In this document: piece after piece, positions 60,336 to 64,000 of the stretch
Layout: the number at the start of each line of letters is the position of its first letter
How positions within the stretch are numbered: the first letter of the stretch is position 1
NCBI RefSeq assembly: GCF_023150065.1
Contig: NZ_JAKLLN010000004.1
Coordinates: forward strand, 1 to 64,000
Direction: 5' to 3'
Source of the DNA: Zoogloea sp.
GTDB taxonomy: Bacteria > Pseudomonadota > Gammaproteobacteria > Burkholderiales > Rhodocyclaceae
DNA length: 64,000 bases
Made by a program: the position numbers and the translations under genes
The notes under the pieces: model-generated
Seen by the model: only the letters and a program-made list of their open reading frames with translations
What the model was told of the DNA's origin: nothing
Databases searched by the model: none

Positions 60336-62287
60336 GATGCGGCTCCCTGGGCGGCCAGCTTGTCGGCCCGTGCTGCGGTGGATTTGAGGCGATAACGCCG
60401 GTCGCTGGCGGCAAGCAGCCCGCCCAGGGCCATCAGTACGGCGCCGCCCCAGATCCAGCTGACGAAGGGCTTGTAGTACACGCGCACGCTCCAGGCCCCG
60501 TCGCCACCTTCCAGCGGGTCGCCGAGGGAGACGTAAACGTCGCGGGTCAGGCCCGGGTCGATGAAGGCTTCGGTCATGGGCATGGCCGACGACAGGTACT
60601 TGCGCTTTTCCGGGTGCAGCGACATCACCAGCTGACCATCCTTGAGCAGTTCCAGGTTGCCCCGGGCGGCGTTGTAGTTGGGGCCGCTGATGCCCTCCAC
60701 ACCCAGGAAGCGGATCTGGTATTCACCGGTCTTCACCGTGTCGCCAGGGGCCATGCGCACGTCCCGTTCGGACTCGTACTGGGTGACCATGACGATGCCG
60801 ACAACGGTCACGGCGACGCCCATGTGGGCCAGGTGCATGCCCCAGAAGGCGCGCGGCGGCAGGCTGCTGCGGGCGCGGGTGATGATCTGCAGCACCGAGG
60901 CGCCGACGATCCAGATCGCCAGCCCCATGCCCAGAGCCACGCTGCCCGACCAGCCGCCATAAAAGAAGGGAATGCTGATGCCGGCCGCCACGGCGATGCC
61001 GAAGGCCCAGCGCAGGGGGCGGGCGATCTCGGCCAGGCTGGCCTGTTTCCAGCGTGCCACCGGGCCGACTGCCATCAGGAACAGCAGGGGCACCATCAGC
61101 GGGGTGAACACGGCATTGAAGTAAGGGGGGCCGACGGACAGCTTGCCCAGGTTGAGGGCGTCGATCACCAGCGGGTAGAGGGTGCCCAGCAGCACCGCGC
61201 CGGCGGCGGACAGCAGCAGCACGTTGTTGATCAGCAGCAGGGTTTCCCGGGATACCAGGGCGAAGGCACCACCCAGGCTGACCTTGGGTGCGCGCCAGGC
61301 GAACAGGGTCAGGGACGAGCCCACCACCACGGCCAGGAAGAGCAGGATGAAGATGCCGCGCTTGGGGTCGGAGGCGAAGGCATGCACCGAGCTCAGCACC
61401 CCGGAGCGGACCAGGAAGGTGCCCAGCAGGGACAGGGAGAAGGCACCGATGGCCAGCAGTACCGTCCAGTTCTTGAAGCTGCCGCGCTTTTCGGTGACCG
61501 CCAGGGAGTGGATCAGCGCCGTGCCCACCAGCCAGGGCAGGAAGGAGGCGTTCTCGACCGGATCCCAGAACCACCAGCCACCCCAGCCCAGCTCATAGTA
61601 GGCCCAGATGGAGCCCAGGCCGATGCCCAGGGTCAGGAAGATCCAGGCAGCGGTGGTCCAGGGGCGCGACCAGCGGGCCCAGGCCGCGTCCAGCCGGCCC
61701 GACAGCAGGGCGGCAATGGCGAAGGCGAAAGCCACCGAGAAGCCCACGTAGCCCATGTAGAGCATGGGGGGGTGGAAGATCAGCCCCGGATCCTGCAGCA
61801 GGGGGTTCAGGTCACGGCCGTCTTCGGCGCCCGGGAGCAGGCGCTCGAAGGGGCTGGAGGTGAGCAGGATGAACAGGATGAAGCCGGCGGCCACCAGCCC
61901 CAGCACACCCTGCACCCGGGCCACCATGTCGTCGGGCAGGCTGCGGGAGAAGGCCGCCACCGCCAGGGACCACAGGGACAGCATCAGCACCCACAGCAGC
62001 AGCGAGCCCTCATGGCCGCCCCACACGCCGGAGATGCGGTACTCGAGGGGCAGACGCGAGTTGGAGTGCTGGGCGACATACACAACCGAGAAGTCGTTGT
62101 TGATGAAGCTCGCGGTGAGGCAGCCGAAGGCCACGGCGATGAGCAGGAACAGCATCGACGAGGCCGGGCGGGCCAGGGCGATCCAGGCGGGCACCCCGCG
62201 CTGGGCGCCGATCAGGGGCAAGGTGCCCTGGACGAGGGCCACCAGCAGAGCGAGGACGAGGGCAAAACTGCCGATTTCCGGGATCAT
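60332..62287 (-). CDS. ccmF: Cytochrome c haem lyase subunit CcmF
   Basis: The 651-residue protein has about 15 membrane helices. The haem-handling WWD-type loop is WELGWGGWWFWDPVENASFLPW (in part, about 233-250), flanked by conserved His residues (about 172 and 261). It belongs to the CcmF/NrfE family and joins haem to the apocytochrome. No frame break is seen. It follows ccmE after 15 bases. Confidence 0.95.
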   Translation of the reverse strand: MIPEIGSFALVLALLVALVQGTLPLIGAQRGVPAWIALARPASSMLFLLIAVAFGCLTASFINNDFSVVYVAQHSNSRLPLEYRISGVWGGHEGSLLLWVLMLSLWSLAVAAFSRSLPDDMVARVQGVLGLVAAGFILFILLTSSPFERLLPGAEDGRDLNPLLQDPGLIFHPPMLYMGYVGFSVAFAFAIAALLSGRLDAAWARWSRPWTTAAWIFLTLGIGLGSIWAYYELGWGGWWFWDPVENASFLPWLVGTALIHSLAVTEKRGSFKNWTVLLAIGAFSLSLLGTFLVRSGVLSSVHAFASDPKRGIFILLFLAVVVGSSLTLFAWRAPKVSLGGAFALVSRETLLLINNVLLLSAAGAVLLGTLYPLVIDALNLGKLSVGPPYFNAVFTPLMVPLLFLMAVGPVARWKQASLAEIARPLRWAFGIAVAAGISIPFFYGGWSGSVALGMGLAIWIVGASVLQIITRARSSLPPRAFWGMHLAHMGVAVTVVGIVMVTQYESERDVRMAPGDTVKTGEYQIRFLGVEGISGPNYNAARGNLELLKDGQLVMSLHPEKRKYLSSAMPMTEAFIDPGLTRDVYVSLGDPLEGGDGAWSVRVYYKPFVSWIWGGAVLMALGGLLAASDRRYRLKSTAARADKLAAQGAAS

Positions 62288-62302
62288 GGAGCGCCTCCGG
62301 GC

Positions 62303-62743
62303 TTATTGCTTGAGGGTACGGGTGGCTTCGTGGGCCTTGTCTACGGCCGCCTGGGCTTCCGGCGGCATGTAGTTTTCGTCGTGCTTGGCGAGCACCTCGG
62401 TGGCGGTGAATTTGCCGTCGGCGCCCAGCACGCCCTGGGCCACCACGCCCTTACCCTCGCTGAAGAGGTCGGGCAGGATGCCTTCGTAAGCCACCGGGAT
62501 TTCCTTGGCCGTGTCGGTGACGATGAAACGGGCGACGATGTCGCTGCGTTGCAGGCTGCCTTCCTTGACCAGCCCGCCGATGCGGAAGGCGCGCTCCTTG
62601 GGGGCTTCTCCGTTGGCCACCTGGGTGGGAGTGAAGAAGAACACCAGGTTGCTCTGGAAGGCATTGAGGATCAGCGCGGCGGCGATGCCGAGGGCGGCGA
62701 GTCCGCCAAGGATGATGGCGAGGCGTTTCTGACGTGGCTTCAT
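62303..62743 (-). CDS. ccmE: Cytochrome c haem chaperone CcmE
   Basis: The 146-residue protein has one N-terminal helix (about 8-27, [22 protein letters not shown]) and an OB-fold periplasmic domain. The haem-binding motif [13 protein letters not shown] holds the covalent His (about 124) and Tyr. It takes haem from CcmC/D and passes it to CcmF. The C-terminus is short. Confidence 0.96.
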   Translation of the reverse strand: MKPRQKRLAIILGGLAALGIAAALILNAFQSNLVFFFTPTQVANGEAPKERAFRIGGLVKEGSLQRSDIVARFIVTDTAKEIPVAYEGILPDLFSEGKGVVAQGVLGADGKFTATEVLAKHDENYMPPEAQAAVDKAHEATRTLKQ

Positions 62744-62746
62744 GAT

Positions 62747-62929
62747 TCAGTCCTGAGTGTCCCGGTCGGCGGCAAGTTCCCGGCGCAGGCCGCGCCGCAC
62801 TGCGGCAAGTCGGTGGCGCACCAGCCCCACCTCGATCAGGAGCGCCGCGGCCGTGACGCCGAAGCTGCCCCACACATAGAGGCCGTAGCCTCCCATCGCA
62901 AAGAATTCGCTGGCGCTGCCCCAGTTCAT
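62747..62929 (-). CDS. ccmD: Haem exporter protein CcmD
   Basis: This 60-residue single-helix protein (about 16-37, YGLYVWGSFGVTAAALLIEVGL) ends in a basic, charged tail. It holds CcmE to CcmC in haem release. It overlaps ccmC by four bases (ATGA). Confidence 0.92.
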   Translation of the reverse strand: MNWGSASEFFAMGGYGLYVWGSFGVTAAALLIEVGLVRHRLAAVRRGLRRELAADRDTQD

Positions 62930-63675
62930 CGCTGCATCTCCGGCAGTTCGGCCACCCAGGTGGTGTGGCGCTCCCGTTCAAGGATGATGGCCCGCACCCG
63001 GTACAGGGCGATGGCGATGCTGTACATCCAGAAGGCCAGGGCCATGATCAGCATGCCCCACAGCATGGTGGCGGCCATGGTCGGCGCCTTGGTCATCGAG
63101 ACGGAGGCGCCCTGGTGCAGGGTGTTCCACCACTTCACCGAGAAATAGATGATGGGCACATTCACCACGCCCACCAGGGCGACGATGGCGCCAGCCTTGT
63201 CGGCCCGGCGCGGGTCGTCGATAGCGGCGGTGAGGGCGATGTAGCCGATGTAGAGAAAGAACAGGATCAGCTCGGAGGTGAGGCGCGCGTCCCACACCCA
63301 CCAGGCGCCCCACATGGGCTTGCCCCACAGGGCGCCGGTCCACAGGGACAGAAACGCGAACAGCGCCCCGGTGGGGGCCAGGGCCGAGCTCATCATGCCC
63401 GACAGGCGGGTGTTGAAGGTGATGCCGATGGCGGCCCAGAAGGCCATTACGCAGTAGATGAACATGGACATCCACGAGGCTGGCACGTGGATGAAGATGA
63501 TCCGGTAGCCCTCGCCCTGCTGGAAGTCGGTGGGGGCGACGAAGAAGCTGATCCACAGGCCCACGGCCGCAAGGACGGTGCCCAGGGCCGCGAACCACGG
63601 CCACATCTTTCCGGCCAGGGGGTAGAAGCTGGCCGGCGAGGCGAACTTGAACCAGTTGACGAGACGCTGACTCAT
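62926..63675 (-). CDS. ccmC: Haem exporter membrane protein CcmC
   Basis: The 249-residue protein has six membrane helices and the Trp-rich periplasmic loop WGKPMWGAWWVWDARLTSELILFFLY (in segments, about 120-145), the WWD signature, with flanking His residues (IFIHVPASWMS). It loads haem onto CcmE. The start was chosen at MSQRLVNWFKFASP, which is a common N-terminus in the family; the open frame further up lies in the 31-base gap after ccmB and beyond. Confidence 0.94.
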   Translation of the reverse strand: MSQRLVNWFKFASPASFYPLAGKMWPWFAALGTVLAAVGLWISFFVAPTDFQQGEGYRIIFIHVPASWMSMFIYCVMAFWAAIGITFNTRLSGMMSSALAPTGALFAFLSLWTGALWGKPMWGAWWVWDARLTSELILFFLYIGYIALTAAIDDPRRADKAGAIVALVGVVNVPIIYFSVKWWNTLHQGASVSMTKAPTMAATMLWGMLIMALAFWMYSIAIALYRVRAIILERERHTTWVAELPEMQR

Positions 63676-63706
63676 GGATGAATCCGGTTGATTGGATCGG
63701 ACCGCC

Positions 63707-64000
63707 CTACTCGAGGGCGATGCGCAGGGCTGCCGTGGCGGCCCAGGGAGCAAAGAACACGCCCAGGGCCAGCAGGGCGCCGAGCAGGGACAGATGACCA
63801 CCGGCGCCCAGGCCGGCCACGTCAGCCTCGACGGCCCCGGCGCCGAAAATGAGCGCCGGAATATACAGGGGCAACACCAGCAGGGACAGCAGCACGCCAC
63901 CGCCGCGCACGCCCAGGGTCAGCGCCGCGCCGATGGCGCCGATCAGGGACAGCACCGGCGTGCCCAGCAGCAGGCTGATCATCAGCACCCCCAGGGCCCG
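63707..64000 (-). CDS. ccmB: Haem exporter permease CcmB, partial
   Basis: Only the C-terminal part is in the window. It reads RALGVLMISLLLGTPVLSLIGAIGAALTLG from the window edge, then GVRGGGVLLSLLVLPLYIPALIFGAGAVEA and ends FFAPWAATAALRIALE, a recognisable CcmB tail. It is the membrane subunit of the CcmAB ABC complex that releases haem-loaded CcmE. The N-terminus and, by family order, ccmA lie to the right. Confidence 0.92.
   Translation of the reverse strand, partial: RALGVLMISLLLGTPVLSLIGAIGAALTLGVRGGGVLLSLLVLPLYIPALIFGAGAVEADVAGLGAGGHLSLLGALLALGVFFAPWAATAALRIALE

Noticed and set aside
60614-63148. Long open frame of 844 codons opposite ccmF-ccmC
   Set aside because: It is the complement of well-identified ccm genes, its product is rich in Gly/Gln/His/Ala with no domain, and such shadows are expected in GC-rich DNA. 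The same holds for long frames opposite 13.7-15.3, 16.8-18.4, 27.3-30.1 and 45.6-48 kb.
1-64000. CRISPR array
   Set aside because: No series of regularly spaced direct repeats was seen; repeats found are hairpins, short boxes or two-copy segments.

Overview
The window is GC-rich proteobacterial DNA. Its right part carries a chromosomal block (tRNA-Gly, thiS, thiG, trmB, two LpxL-type acyltransferases, metK, and a complete-order ccm operon) that looks betaproteobacterial, most like Rhodocyclales; this is judged from gene content and order, not from any search. Coding density is high and almost all genes can be read on one strand within long operons.

About 48 kb on the left is an integrative and conjugative element (ICE) of the ICEclc/PFGI-1 type (MOBH relaxase, MPF-G type IV secretion). 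It is inserted at the 3' end of a tRNA-Gly(CCC) gene (48258-48331) with its integrase next to the junction. The other end of the element lies beyond the left edge of the window. From left to right: (a) 1-8.2 kb, accessory DNA: the 3' tail of a group II intron, an IS630-family element, and a probable Fur-controlled iron-uptake operon (TonB receptor, ABC exporter-type ATPase with two permeases, PepSY protein); (b) 8.5-13.1 kb, a module of an unknown protein, a DUF6094 methyltransferase-like protein, a small unknown protein and an SNF2-like helicase, each preceded by a strong hairpin; (c) 13.3-19.3 kb, first transfer block (PilL-type lipoprotein to TraD coupling protein); (d) 19.4-22.2 kb, a decayed defence island of three truncated, chimeric genes (C5 methyltransferase, GHKL ATPase, AAA ATPase) plus an intact HTH protein; (e) 22.4-36.5 kb, the main secretion apparatus including the VirB4-type ATPase, a DsbA-like protein, RadC and TraG; (f) 37.1-38.8 kb, an AbiE toxin-antitoxin pair; (g) 39.0-42.1 kb, the TraI relaxase with a possible oriT upstream, an XRE regulator, a LysR effector domain without its DNA-binding half, and the tail of a Tn3-family transposase; (h) 42.1-46.1 kb, a lead/cadmium resistance module (PAP2-LspA fusion, P1B ATPase, MerR regulator with a textbook 19-bp-spacer promoter); (i) 46.2-48.3 kb, integrase, a cluster of GGACTT repeats, and the tRNA attachment site.

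Right of the tRNA is ordinary chromosome: thiamine synthesis, tRNA modification, lipid A acylation, S-adenosylmethionine synthesis with a structured leader, an MBL-fold hydrolase, a cupin, a PAS/GGDEF sensor protein and ccmB-I for cytochrome c maturation, which runs off the right edge.

The main candidates for something new are the metK leader (a terminator-like hairpin whose loop can pair with the ribosome-binding region), the hairpin-led DUF6094/helicase module, the att-proximal repeat cluster, and the scarless chimeric junctions in the defence island.
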